Source: UBA1563 sp041667115
GTDB taxonomy: Bacteria > Bacteroidota > Ignavibacteria > Ignavibacteriales > Ignavibacteriaceae
Assembly: GCA_041667115.1 (NCBI GenBank)
Contig: JBAYFO010000002.1
Coordinates: 62,001-126,000 of the forward strand
Direction: 5' to 3'
DNA: 64,000 bases
Part shown: positions 25,788-35,084 of the stretch, in pieces
Layout: each line of letters opens with the position of its first letter
Numbering within the stretch: position 1 is the first letter of the stretch
Notes under the pieces: generated by a model
The model's database searches: none
Told to the model about the DNA's origin: nothing
What the model saw: only the letters and a program-made list of their open reading frames with translations
Program-made: the position numbers and the translations under genes

Positions 25788-26915
25788 TTATTTTTCTATA
25801 GTAAATTTGTCAATAATTTTTATTTCGGAACCAAGAACTGTATTTGTCTTTTCTTTTGGGAATGCACCGTAGGTCGTTACATCAACTACACTTTTTTTGA
25901 CATCAAAAACAACATACTCAAATGCGCGCACACCCACAAAATCTTTAGAAGCTTGTGAATTCTCTCCCGGACCATAAAAATAATTTAATGTCTTATAGTA
26001 GGGTAAAGCTTCTTCGTATGTGAATTCATGCTCTGGATTTTTCGGTTCATCATATTTAGGATTGAAATAATAAAGTGGTGCACCGGAACTTCCGGCGACA
26101 ATTTGATAAATTCCGTCAACCGATTCTCTTCCGTAAAGATGTTCATGTCCACTAATATATGCCGTAACCTTATTTAATTTAAGGATTCTCAAAAATTCAT
26201 TCCGCTGGTTAAAATACCATTGTCTCGTAGAATCTAAAGGAAGTTTTAGGTTTAATCCAAGGTTTGGTAATCCATCACGTAAATGCCCACCGATTGGGAA
26301 AGCTGGTTCGTGGCTTATTACAAAAATATCTGTCACTTCTCTTTTTCTGGCTTCTCTTAAATCATTTTCAAGCCAACCTAAATTTTTTATATAGTGCCAG
26401 TCCCGTCTGTCATCTGTTGTATCGTTTGGATTGCCGTAATACCAGCGATCTGATGTGACAAAAACGAAATGATGTTTTTCATAATCAAAGGAATATGAAA
26501 TTCCTTTTTCATCTGGAGGACCGTTCAAAAAAACGTCCGGGAAAACCTTTCGAAAGTTCTCCTCATCTTTAGGGTGTTGAACTTCATGATTACCGACAAC
26601 CACCCAAATTTTTGGCCAGACCATATTGGGATTATTATAAATTGGAGACATCACGTCTTTCCAATGCCAAAGTTCCTTTACTGTCTGGTTTGGATCAATC
26701 TTGCTCCCATCAACCAGATCACCCGCAAAAATGACGAACTTAGCGTCAGATTGGGTTTTAACCATGTGCTCCACTAAAGCCGAGAGAACTTTTTGATTTA
26801 CTCCACAGTCACCTCCCCTACTATCCGACATTGCAATAAATTTTAAATTTTGAGGAATTAAGATTCCACACGATATAAATATTATAGAGATACTTCTAAT
26901 TAGATATTTTGCCAT
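25788..26915 (-). CDS. Exported calcineurin-like metallophosphoesterase
   Basis: The 375-residue protein has an N-terminal signal segment (IRSISIIFISCGILIPQ) and a complete metallophosphoesterase motif set: AMSDSRGG, FAGDLVDG, VVGNHEV, and VISHEP with ISGHEHLYGRES. These bind two metal ions and hydrolyse phosphate esters, probably in the periplasm or on the surface. It is the first gene of a two-gene operon with the TonB receptor (1-nt gap), so it may release phosphate or a nucleotide moiety from the receptor's ligand. That link is inference. Confidence 0.92.
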   Translation of the reverse strand: MAKYLIRSISIIFISCGILIPQNLKFIAMSDSRGGDCGVNQKVLSALVEHMVKTQSDAKFVIFAGDLVDGSKIDPNQTVKELWHWKDVMSPIYNNPNMVWPKIWVVVGNHEVQHPKDEENFRKVFPDVFLNGPPDEKGISYSFDYEKHHFVFVTSDRWYYGNPNDTTDDRRDWHYIKNLGWLENDLREARKREVTDIFVISHEPAFPIGGHLRDGLPNLGLNLKLPLDSTRQWYFNQRNEFLRILKLNKVTAYISGHEHLYGRESVDGIYQIVAGSSGAPLYYFNPKYDEPKNPEHEFTYEEALPYYKTLNYFYGPGENSQASKDFVGVRAFEYVVFDVKKSVVDVTTYGAFPKEKTNTVLGSEIKIIDKFTIEK

Positions 26916-26959
26916 AACTTCCTTTAATTGGGTGTATTAACTGCCATCACGTAATCTTC

Positions 26960-27589
26960 TCATTTGATTGTATTCCTTTTCCCCATTGTCCGGTAAACAC
27001 CAACAACTAGCCCAACTATTTTTATTATGGGATCGTTAGCCTTGATTATAATCGGCATATATTCAGGGTTTTCAGAATGCAATTCAATGCTCCCACCTTT
27101 TTTATACAACCTCTTCACTACTGCAGCATCTTCCAATATTACCACTGCAATTTGTCCATTTGCGATCTCGGAATATGGCTTTACAATAACCACGTCATCA
27201 TTAAAAATATATGCATCTTTTAAGCTGTCTCCTTTAACACGAAGGAGAAAAGACTCCTGAGGCATTTTCACTATAGTTGGTAATTGAATCGTATCAATTG
27301 AATCCGGATAAATTGTCAGCGGTTTCCCGGCTGCTACTTCACCTAAAACAGGATGAGGGATAAAATAGTTATCCCCTAATGTAATTTCAATGCTTCGGGA
27401 TAGTTTAGGAATTCTTTTTATATATCCTTTTTTTTCTATTGCCTTCAAATGCTGTTGAACGGTTGCCCGATTTTTATAGCCAAACCGGAGAGCAATTTCC
27501 GTCAGTGATGGGGGAATTCCCATTCCTGTTTTTCGTTCAAGAAGGAAACTTAAAATTTTATATTGAATTTCAGTTAATTCTTTTGACAT
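26960..27589 (-). CDS. lexA: LexA-type SOS repressor
   Basis: I start it at ATG 27589 (209 residues): the longer reading from 27640 begins inside the operator palindrome and adds a non-homologous 17 residues. N-terminal wHTH (about 1-70, with PPSLTEIALRFGYKNRATVQ), then the S24 autoprotease: cleavage site A87-G88 (EVAAGKP), Ser122 (VKGDSLKD) and Lys159 (AAVVKRL), each exactly three residues beyond the E. coli positions A84-G85, S119 and K156. RecA-stimulated self-cleavage is therefore expected. The residue after Ser122 is Leu where E. coli has Met. It stands alone downstream of the hybrid kinase gene. Confidence 0.93.
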   Translation of the reverse strand: MSKELTEIQYKILSFLLERKTGMGIPPSLTEIALRFGYKNRATVQQHLKAIEKKGYIKRIPKLSRSIEITLGDNYFIPHPVLGEVAAGKPLTIYPDSIDTIQLPTIVKMPQESFLLRVKGDSLKDAYIFNDDVVIVKPYSEIANGQIAVVILEDAAVVKRLYKKGGSIELHSENPEYMPIIIKANDPIIKIVGLVVGVYRTMGKRNTIK

Positions 27590-27634
27590 AGATACACTTA
27601 CGTTTGGTGAATCCCAATTGTTCACATGAATAAA

Positions 27635-27683
27635 TACCATACATTTGTATGGTAAATTTAAGTTGGACTTGAATACCTGTCAA
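27635..27683 (-). promoter_or_regulatory. lexA promoter with overlapping palindromic operator
   Basis: TACCATACATTTGTATGGTA at 27635-27654 is a palindrome with perfect 8-bp arms (TACCATAC/GTATGGTA) around ATTT. On the minus strand a TTG (27681-27683), 20 nt, then TAAATTTA (27653-27660) give a Bacteroidota-like -33/-7 promoter whose -7 element touches the operator. A repressor here would block transcription of lexA, so this is the best candidate for the SOS box of this organism. Confidence 0.7.
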
Positions 27684-27810
27684 GAAATTTTCTTTGTAAT
27701 GGATAGAAGTGTTACTTTTATTTGGACACGACATAATGTTCTTTAAAAATTATTTGAAGAAAAATTTTCTCTACTTTATTAGTGTTCAAAGAGATTTGAG
27801 AATGAGCGGA

Positions 27811-30800
27811 TTACTTCAGAAAGATTTTTTCCAACGCCTCGATCATTTTTTCACGGAAAATAGGTTTGGAAATAAATTCGGTGAATCCGGCGGCAATAAA
27901 TTTATCTTTATCACCTGGAAGAACATACGCGGTTACAGCTATAATTGGAAGTGATTGAAATCCTGGCATTTGATGAATCATTTTAAGTGCATCTAATCCG
28001 TTGTACTCACCTTGAAGGTTAATATCCATAACGATAAAATCAAAACTTTGACTTGTGATTAATGGTAATGCCTCTTCAAAACTTACGGCAAATTTAATAT
28101 CTCCCAATTCCTTCATTTGTACTTTGAAAAGAATTTGAGAATCGACTTGATCTTCAATGTAGAGACAAGAAAGATTTTGGAGTTCCAAAACTTTTGTGAT
28201 TGGCGGAGCTTTGGGGGATTCTTCGACAATTGTTCTTCTACGTTTGAATGTAGATTCTTCATTGCTTAAAGGAGGTTGAATAACTTTTGCAGATTCTTCA
28301 CTTATAAATGTAGTACGTCTATTAAAAGACTCCTGTCTTGCAAGATATTCTTCTTTTCCCTGAGTAGTTCTGGAGACAACTTCCTGAGTAACATGTTTTG
28401 TTTCAGCAATAGACTTCGCCTCGGGAACCTGGGTCTGAACGGGTTCAACAGAGAATTGTTTTATAGGGAAGAAAAATCCAAATTCAAAAGGTTCACTTCC
28501 CTTTCTAATAATTTCAATCTTACAGTTTAAGGTTTGCATCAGTTCGCGCAATGTTAAAATTGCAAATCGTGAAACACCATATGCCCGGATCAAAGAAACA
28601 TCCCCATTTTGTACTAATACAGGTTCCAGTGCAAAAAGTAATTTTTCTGATATTCTTGAGAGATCATCGCGTACAGAAAGGACAAATTCGTTTTCTTCAG
28701 TCTGCTCAATGGAGAAATAGAAATGGTTTTCATCGCTGATCTTGGCGCAAATGCTTGCGATTGTTCCAAAAAACATTTTATACTTCCGCTCATCACCTTC
28801 AAGCCATAATGGAGCTATGTTAGTAATTAAACTATTTTTTTTGTTGATTGGTTCTTCACTAAATTCTTGTTTAATTTTCTCAAAGAGGTCAAGTACGGCA
28901 AAAGTATTGCTCTGTGACTCCTCATCCTCCTTCAATAAAGTCGAATACTCGGCAATAGCATTCATAGTTCCCATCAACTCTTGTTGATTTTCTTGAATAT
29001 AGTTTAAGGCTTCCTTTTGGTCAGTTGTTGGAGAAGGAAGACTTTCCTTTATTTCTTGAAGAAATCCTAACATCACATTTATAGGAGTAAGGATCTCATG
29101 AAAAATTGTTGAAAGTTGCGAGGGGGCTAATCCTGTCCCAGATTTTTTCTCAACTGTTTGTATAACAATTTCTTTTTCTTCTTTCTGCGTCATCTTAATT
29201 AAAATATTGTATGAATCCGTAACACCCTTAGCATTCAGATTAGGTATGGCAATTACTTCAGCAGGAATAAATGCTTTCTGCGCATTTTTAATTTCGACCT
29301 GTAATTTGATTGTGTCGGACGATTGAGAAGAAAATATCTTTGATGTAATGTTCCCGCGGTCATTATCACTAAAGAGTGAAACTAACGAATTTCCTACCAA
29401 ACTCGTTTTGTTCAAACCGACGAAAAGTACAAGATTTTGATTTACAAATGTAATAAATCCCGAATTATCCGTAACCGCAATTAACTGATCAGTTCCTTCA
29501 AACACAGATTTATACAATTTGTATTCTTTTTCTTTATCAAGTTTATCAGAAATATTTTTAATAACCGTGAAATGCGCTTCTTTATTTTCATAAGTGAACA
29601 CATCTTTAAATATTTCTACAGTGATGGTAGAACCATCTTTCTTTTTATGATTGAACGGGCCTGAAAAATTGTTCTTCTTTTTCTGATCTGATCTGTCGAG
29701 AAGCGTTTGAATATCTTCAGGTGAGTATAAATCAGTTAGATCCATTTGCAAAAATTCTTCACGTGAATAACCGTAAAGCGAAATTGCTGCATCATTTGCC
29801 TCAAGAAAACGAAGGTTTTCTGCATCATAAATCAAAATTGGATCAGGCAGCGATTTTATTAATACGTCAAACATTTTTCCTCTGGTTTTTAGAAATACTT
29901 CGAAGTTATCCAAAGCATCAAGAAATTCTACAACTAAAAAATAAGCATTTGTATTAACTTTGTCACTATTTAATTTCTTAATTTTTGCTTGAAGTTGCCT
30001 GATTTCTTTTCCGTTCCGTAAAGGAATTGCGATAGACAATTCTTCGACATTTGATTCTATTGCTGCTGTTATTTCATGTGCAACTGATTGAGCGAATATC
30101 TGGTTGAGGGTAATATTTTTATTCGTGAAGGCATCAAGACCTACTAAATCAAAAAAGGGTTTATTCGCTTTTTCAATTCTGCTATTTCCATCCAGAATAC
30201 ACACCGGCAATAAAATTGAGTTAATTAAATCTTGAGTTATAAGATTTATATTCTGTTCGTCTAAAAACTTTTGTGCTTTTTCTTGCTGAGCCATTCCCAA
30301 GACCGCAATCACTTTATTATCGGCATCGAGAAGCGGAATTACTACAGATTGATAATCATGATAGTTTGTAAATCCCTTTACAGGAATTCCTTTAATAAAT
30401 AAGGTATTCCCCGTTGTCTTCAGAAAGGTCTCCATAGAATTATAAAAATCAAGATTAAAAGATGGGAGAAAAAATTCTTCCGGTCTTCCTTCAATTTGAG
30501 AAATTCTTAATCCAAGTTTATCTGCAAAATTTTGATTTACTAATAAATAATTATTTTTATTGTCTTTCAGCCAGAACAATTCTTTAAGTTTATTAACAGA
30601 AACTTGTAGTTTATTCTTACCTAAAAAGGTGAATGGGTAGTTGGATTGAACTTCATTAATAACATTTAATAAGTCCGGGTTTGAAAAAGATTCCGGTATT
30701 TCTGCTGTGGAGAGACTAAAATGAAGAATTTTCCCCTCATCAGCAGCGACAGGTTCACTTTTTTCAAATTGAAGGAAATAATAATCGTTCCCATCATTAA

Positions 30801-31107
30801 GATATTGAATAATCTGAAACTGTAATTGAAATTCTTCTTTTGTATGAAGCCGAAATCTCCCTTGCTTTTCTATGGGAAATGACTCTAACTTTAAATTCTC
30901 CAAAATATCTTCAATATGATCCAGTTCATGCGGATCAAATATTTCCAAAAAATTTTGAACTTCTTCGGTAAGCGAAAATATTTCTATTGATTTTTTGTTC
31001 GAGTAAAGGATAGTTCCCTTCTGATCAATAACTAAAAAGGCGTTACTGGAAAAACCTACTAGTGCCTTAATTATTTCAAGATGTTCTATGTTGACGGAGG
31101 ATACCAT
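27811..31107 (-). CDS. Multi-PAS hybrid protein with degenerate kinase core and receiver domain
   Basis: The 1098-residue protein has about five PAS-like units (residues 1-650), a HisKA helix pair with a plausible phospho-His (FHEILTPINVM, about 680), a region in the position of HATPase, a linker with RRTT/RRRT repeats, and a C-terminal receiver. In the ATPase region the N box lacks Asn (TIASICAKIS), G1 reads RDDLSRIS and G2 reads AYGVSRFAI, so ATP binding is doubtful. The receiver is intact: acidic pair IED, phospho-Asp VMDINLQ, AVTAY and SKPI. It is soluble, ends the exopolysaccharide operon 19 nt after the FN3 lipoprotein gene, and may act as a signal scaffold. Confidence 0.88.
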   Translation of the reverse strand: MVSSVNIEHLEIIKALVGFSSNAFLVIDQKGTILYSNKKSIEIFSLTEEVQNFLEIFDPHELDHIEDILENLKLESFPIEKQGRFRLHTKEEFQLQFQIIQYLNDGNDYYFLQFEKSEPVAADEGKILHFSLSTAEIPESFSNPDLLNVINEVQSNYPFTFLGKNKLQVSVNKLKELFWLKDNKNNYLLVNQNFADKLGLRISQIEGRPEEFFLPSFNLDFYNSMETFLKTTGNTLFIKGIPVKGFTNYHDYQSVVIPLLDADNKVIAVLGMAQQEKAQKFLDEQNINLITQDLINSILLPVCILDGNSRIEKANKPFFDLVGLDAFTNKNITLNQIFAQSVAHEITAAIESNVEELSIAIPLRNGKEIRQLQAKIKKLNSDKVNTNAYFLVVEFLDALDNFEVFLKTRGKMFDVLIKSLPDPILIYDAENLRFLEANDAAISLYGYSREEFLQMDLTDLYSPEDIQTLLDRSDQKKKNNFSGPFNHKKKDGSTITVEIFKDVFTYENKEAHFTVIKNISDKLDKEKEYKLYKSVFEGTDQLIAVTDNSGFITFVNQNLVLFVGLNKTSLVGNSLVSLFSDNDRGNITSKIFSSQSSDTIKLQVEIKNAQKAFIPAEVIAIPNLNAKGVTDSYNILIKMTQKEEKEIVIQTVEKKSGTGLAPSQLSTIFHEILTPINVMLGFLQEIKESLPSPTTDQKEALNYIQENQQELMGTMNAIAEYSTLLKEDEESQSNTFAVLDLFEKIKQEFSEEPINKKNSLITNIAPLWLEGDERKYKMFFGTIASICAKISDENHFYFSIEQTEENEFVLSVRDDLSRISEKLLFALEPVLVQNGDVSLIRAYGVSRFAILTLRELMQTLNCKIEIIRKGSEPFEFGFFFPIKQFSVEPVQTQVPEAKSIAETKHVTQEVVSRTTQGKEEYLARQESFNRRTTFISEESAKVIQPPLSNEESTFKRRRTIVEESPKAPPITKVLELQNLSCLYIEDQVDSQILFKVQMKELGDIKFAVSFEEALPLITSQSFDFIVMDINLQGEYNGLDALKMIHQMPGFQSLPIIAVTAYVLPGDKDKFIAAGFTEFISKPIFREKMIEALEKIFLK

Positions 31108-31126
31108 ATTAATTTCTTTTATATTT

Positions 31127-32665
31127 TCACTTCAAGGACGGGTTCTTTATCGTAAAAACATTTGAGTAGCTTGAAAAAACAACGCCGTCAGTGGCGCGAA
31201 TTCTGTATGCGTAAGTTTTCCCTCCCGATGTTGAAGCATCGTCAAATTGAACAATGTTTGCATCGGTTCTCGAGAGTTCTGTAAAAGCAGTCAATGTTGA
31301 ATCATTAGCGCGTTCAACAATAAAATTTGTTTCATTGTTAGAATTATCCATCCAAGTTAACTTGATAACGTTTCCGAAACCCACATACGCTTGTAGATTC
31401 GTTGGAGAAATAATTAACGCCGACTGTACACTTGCAGCTACTTCATTAGTATAATCCGAATAATTCACATAATCGGTAACACGGATCCGGTAGTAATAAG
31501 TTATCCCTACTATGACATCCGTATCATCAAATTGTGTCTCATCGGTTTTAACAGAGCCAATTACATCATAGGTCATTGAAGAAGAAGACCTCCGTTCAAT
31601 AATTGTTTGAGTTTCATTAGAATTATTATCTATCCAGACAAGCCGAATAGTTTTTGAATTATGATTGATTGCTCTGAAATTTAATGGAGCTAATAAATCA
31701 TAAGCATATGTCTGTGCGGAAACCTCAGTCGAAGTTACTGAATCATTATCGGAGACAGCTTTGACACGATAATAATAATAAGTACTCGGAGCCAACCCAA
31801 AACCCGAATCGATAAATGTTGTAGTATTTATAGGAACAATTCCAATGGATTGATATTCAGTGTAAAGTGTTTTGCGCTCTATTTTGAAATAATTCTCATT
31901 ATCTGAATTATCTTGCCATTTAATTACTATTTTTCTCGCTCCATAAACTATCGCCGAGAGATTAGTTGGCGCTACTATCGTTCCACTTGTCCCTGTACCG
32001 CTTGTAAAAACTTCGTTTGACGATGCCGATTCTCCTTTTTGATTATAAGCGACTACTTTATAAATATATACAGATGCAGGGTCTAATCCATAATCATTAG
32101 TATTAAAACTATTAGATGCAACCTCTTTAAGCTTATTATAAATGCCTGTTGCTCCTGTTTTACGGTATACACGATATCCATCGACGTTCTGATTATCATG
32201 TTTCCACGAAAGGTTTACAATCGTTTCTGATAATTTTTGTAAAACTAGATCAGTGGGTGCTTTGGGAGGAGCATTTATTTTTGCAACAAATATATTTGTT
32301 TGAACCGGACTATCAGTTGATTTTCCACCTGTATCGTAAACTCTTAAAAAATATTTAATTGTTTTCCCAAGATATGTTGAATCAATCGTCCACATAATTG
32401 AAGGATTTGTTGTTGTTCCATCATAATTTACTAAAGCTATGAAAGTACTGTCAACCCACAATTCAACAGCACGAACGCTAGCATCATCTTTTGCAATGAA
32501 AAGAAACTCATTGCTTCCAAGTTGCAGTGTATCATTAGTAAGCGGATAAGTAATTGTGATTGTTGGGGTTTGTGTATCTCCGGTTGTTGTTGGAGAAGTA
32601 ATAGCATCAACGCAACCGTAATAAAAAAAAGAAATCACTAAACCAGCTAATAATATCCTTTTCAT
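31127..32665 (-). CDS. FN3-repeat lipoprotein
   Basis: The 512-residue protein has a short hydrophobic leader ending in YYGC with C18 as the likely lipidated residue (the lipobox is atypical). An Ig-like unit (about 30-130) is followed by four fibronectin type III domains, each with the W.D.S.NE..F.IER and YYYR(V/I)(K/R)A motifs. Such domains serve as spacers or glycan/protein-binding units on the cell envelope. It overlaps the upstream deacetylase-like gene by 4 nt, so it belongs to the exopolysaccharide operon and may hold polymer or partner proteins at the outer membrane. Confidence 0.85.
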   Translation of the reverse strand: MKRILLAGLVISFFYYGCVDAITSPTTTGDTQTPTITITYPLTNDTLQLGSNEFLFIAKDDASVRAVELWVDSTFIALVNYDGTTTNPSIMWTIDSTYLGKTIKYFLRVYDTGGKSTDSPVQTNIFVAKINAPPKAPTDLVLQKLSETIVNLSWKHDNQNVDGYRVYRKTGATGIYNKLKEVASNSFNTNDYGLDPASVYIYKVVAYNQKGESASSNEVFTSGTGTSGTIVAPTNLSAIVYGARKIVIKWQDNSDNENYFKIERKTLYTEYQSIGIVPINTTTFIDSGFGLAPSTYYYYRVKAVSDNDSVTSTEVSAQTYAYDLLAPLNFRAINHNSKTIRLVWIDNNSNETQTIIERRSSSSMTYDVIGSVKTDETQFDDTDVIVGITYYYRIRVTDYVNYSDYTNEVAASVQSALIISPTNLQAYVGFGNVIKLTWMDNSNNETNFIVERANDSTLTAFTELSRTDANIVQFDDASTSGGKTYAYRIRATDGVVFSSYSNVFTIKNPSLK

Positions 32666-34578
32666 TTCAAGTTCCCCAGCTGTTTTGTTGGTTTATCATA
32701 ATCGATGTAATATATCCTAGTCTCACTTGGTTTAAAATCCTTAATTTTAAGGAATAACATATGTGTTTGAGAGTTGAAAGAATATTCCGGCTGAACGGTT
32801 CCAATAATTTCTGAAGAAATCTCAAGATTTTTCACACTCATTTGTAAATCAATTTCCAACATAATCTCTTTTAATTTTTCCATACCGGGATTACTAATCG
32901 AAACAGTAACGCGGGATTCTCCGCGTGATTCAACACGCATTTCAACTTTATTTTTCTTTATCCACCAATCATAAATTTCGTTTCCTGAAGCGATCCACAT
33001 CTTTTTTGTTTTAATGTATTTTAATAAATCTCTTAACACAGCTATATTCTGTGGCTGACATTGGAATTCTGTATGCACTTTAAAAACATATAATCCACCT
33101 TCAAACAAAACTCTGTCAACATCTTCTTTGTACGTATACAACTGGAAGTCCGGTTGGGTTAGACCAAAATCACGAATGACTTCATAATCATCTCTAGCTG
33201 TTTTAGTAATTGAAATGACAGTGTTTTCCCCTTTGATAATAGCTTTCGGAACTGATCGATCAGTAAGTGAATCAGTCAGAACATATTTATACTTAGCCTC
33301 TGCAATTGCGCGGAGACTATTATCATCAAAAAGACCATAATAAGGAAGCAGCCCATCGGCGTGTACACCCTGAATTCCCCCAATTTGTGAATTAGCTTCC
33401 TTTATTTTTTTCGTTTGTGTTACATAATCATCTAACTTATTCGTTGTATCATCTACAGCAGCCATATACCCGATATCAACCACTGCCCCCACATCTCCGT
33501 ATGAAGCGATAGTTTTAACCAGATCTTTGTAATTTGCAACTTTAGCCGGATCGACAAAAAAAGTGGCTTTGATACCTTCTTCTTTAAGAAGTGGTAAAAT
33601 ATTTCGAACATTTTGCGGTTGATCACCCACCATCACGGCGAGCATTGCCGCCGCATTATAATCTTCAGGCCAATCTTTAACATAAGCAAGAGGTTTATAC
33701 TGAAGCCAGCTTAAGGCATTATGAAAAAGTCTATCAAAATAGATATAATCTTCTTGAACTCCGATAACGGAATTAATTTCAAAACCCATCCAAACGAACC
33801 TACCTTGACCATAAGAACCATAAACTATTCCCCCACTCTTTTTAACCTCTTCACGAACTAATCCATCCTGCAAACGATAATTATACCAAAAACTCACTTG
33901 CGTTGAGCGAGGTTCTAAAACTTCTACGGAAATAGGACGATCCCAAGTAGCTACTTTTAATGGATATCCGGTAGGAATATTTGCTGTAATTGGCAGGTTC
34001 CCTCTCAAAGTATGAATTTTTGTTACTTCATCTCTCTCCACTTCCCTGACGAACTTCATCCCGAAAACTTCGTTAAAAAATTCCCAACCCCTCCATTTGC
34101 CGTCGGCAGAAAAAGAAGCTATCCCGCTGGTTACAAAAATTGAACCTCCTCTATCAACGAATTTTTTAATATTAATGATCTCTTCGTCACTTAATGATTT
34201 GGAACCTGGAAGAATTAGTATTTTATATTTATAATGTTTTCCTTTCTCAATGTCGGTATCTTTAATTATATCAAAACTATAATGATAACTATTGAAGAAT
34301 TTTTTCCACGTCGTGATATTGTCGTTCAGCCAGGTACTTCCCGGTGGGAGCATATTTTCGGTGTATTGGGAATAAAGAATTGCAATGTTAGTTCCCTCGC
34401 CTGAAATAGCTTTTTTAATCCCGGAAACATCGGTAAAAGCCTCTTTATAACTGAATCGTCCCATCACACCTTTAAGGATCAGTAAATAGACTACTATTGA
34501 GGCAAGCATAAAAAACGTGCCCAAAGTGATAACAATCAAAGAGTTTACGGTAAACCCTTTATTTTTTGTTACCTCCAC
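32662..34578 (-). CDS. Membrane-anchored deacetylase-like protein, catalytic motifs lost
   Basis: The 638-residue protein has one N-terminal TM helix (about 13-35), a GATase1-like Rossmann domain (about 60-290, with ILILPGSKSLSDEEIINIKK and GGSIFVTSG), a NodB-type polysaccharide-deacetylase-like domain (about 300-540, with LLKEEGIKATFFVDP), and a C-terminal beta domain. The deacetylase motifs are degraded: the TFDDG position reads MVGDQ, and the HSxxH position reads DIGYMA with no His. It is therefore probably not an active deacetylase but may bind the polymer. It overlaps its upstream neighbour by 10 nt. The role resembles PgaB without catalysis; that is inference. Confidence 0.8.
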   Translation of the reverse strand: MEVTKNKGFTVNSLIVITLGTFFMLASIVVYLLILKGVMGRFSYKEAFTDVSGIKKAISGEGTNIAILYSQYTENMLPPGSTWLNDNITTWKKFFNSYHYSFDIIKDTDIEKGKHYKYKILILPGSKSLSDEEIINIKKFVDRGGSIFVTSGIASFSADGKWRGWEFFNEVFGMKFVREVERDEVTKIHTLRGNLPITANIPTGYPLKVATWDRPISVEVLEPRSTQVSFWYNYRLQDGLVREEVKKSGGIVYGSYGQGRFVWMGFEINSVIGVQEDYIYFDRLFHNALSWLQYKPLAYVKDWPEDYNAAAMLAVMVGDQPQNVRNILPLLKEEGIKATFFVDPAKVANYKDLVKTIASYGDVGAVVDIGYMAAVDDTTNKLDDYVTQTKKIKEANSQIGGIQGVHADGLLPYYGLFDDNSLRAIAEAKYKYVLTDSLTDRSVPKAIIKGENTVISITKTARDDYEVIRDFGLTQPDFQLYTYKEDVDRVLFEGGLYVFKVHTEFQCQPQNIAVLRDLLKYIKTKKMWIASGNEIYDWWIKKNKVEMRVESRGESRVTVSISNPGMEKLKEIMLEIDLQMSVKNLEISSEIIGTVQPEYSFNSQTHMLFLKIKDFKPSETRIYYIDYDKPTKQLGNLK

Positions 34579-35060
34579 TTAACTGCTCCTTGGCTTTTCA
34601 CATTTTCTTTAGCAGCAACGTAACCATCACTAGTGTATTTCATAAACTTCTGATCTCCAGATTTGGTAGTACCGGCTTGCTGACGTCCTTCTTGGCGCAC
34701 TGGTTGAGGCGGTGCCTGTGTAGTGAGGGTACCTCTCGCCTGAACAGGTTGCGGCCCAGCTTGCGCTCTTTGCTGAATAAAAATTGGCTCTGATTGAGGT
34801 CTATAACTTTGTTGAGATGAAACTCTTACCGGTTCAAACAATATTTGTCCGGGGGCTCTTTGATGTTCCTGAGCTTGTGTTTGTTCAGCAATGACCTCAG
34901 GAGTAAGCAACTCAGCTTGCAAAGTTGCAGGCTGCGGTACTTCAACTTGTTGCCCCTGCCGCTCTCTAACTTTGTAGAGAATGTAAGCTCCGATAGCCAG
35001 AATAAAAGTGCTTATCGTTGCCATTAAAATGATTGTCGCTAAAATAGGTATTAGTTCCAT
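34569..35060 (-). CDS. Single-TM protein with Gln/Pro-rich tail
   Basis: I do not recognise a family. Residues about 5-30 are one TM helix (ILATIILMATISTFILAIGA), followed by a basic YKVRERQGQQ and a disordered tail rich in Q, P, A and R (PQPATLQAE, QQRAQAGPQPVQAR) that ends in a more ordered SGDQKFMKYTSDGYVAA. An AAGG ribosome site precedes the ATG. It is 24 nt from the GT2 synthase gene and overlaps the next by 10 nt, so it is translated with them. It may be an accessory subunit of the synthase, comparable in position to small PgaD- or BcsF-like partners; this is by position only. Confidence 0.7.
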   Translation of the reverse strand: MELIPILATIILMATISTFILAIGAYILYKVRERQGQQVEVPQPATLQAELLTPEVIAEQTQAQEHQRAPGQILFEPVRVSSQQSYRPQSEPIFIQQRAQAGPQPVQARGTLTTQAPPQPVRQEGRQQAGTTKSGDQKFMKYTSDGYVAAKENVKSQGAVKWR

Positions 35061-35084
35061 AGTGTTACCTTTAATATATAAAAA

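Noticed and set aside
27590..27640. N-terminal extension of LexA starting at 27640
   Set aside because: It would begin inside the operator palindrome and its 17 extra residues match no LexA; the start at 27589 fits better.
27709..27954. Plus-strand frame overlapping the hybrid kinase 3' end
   Set aside because: It runs antisense through the receiver-domain coding region and has no homology that I recognise.
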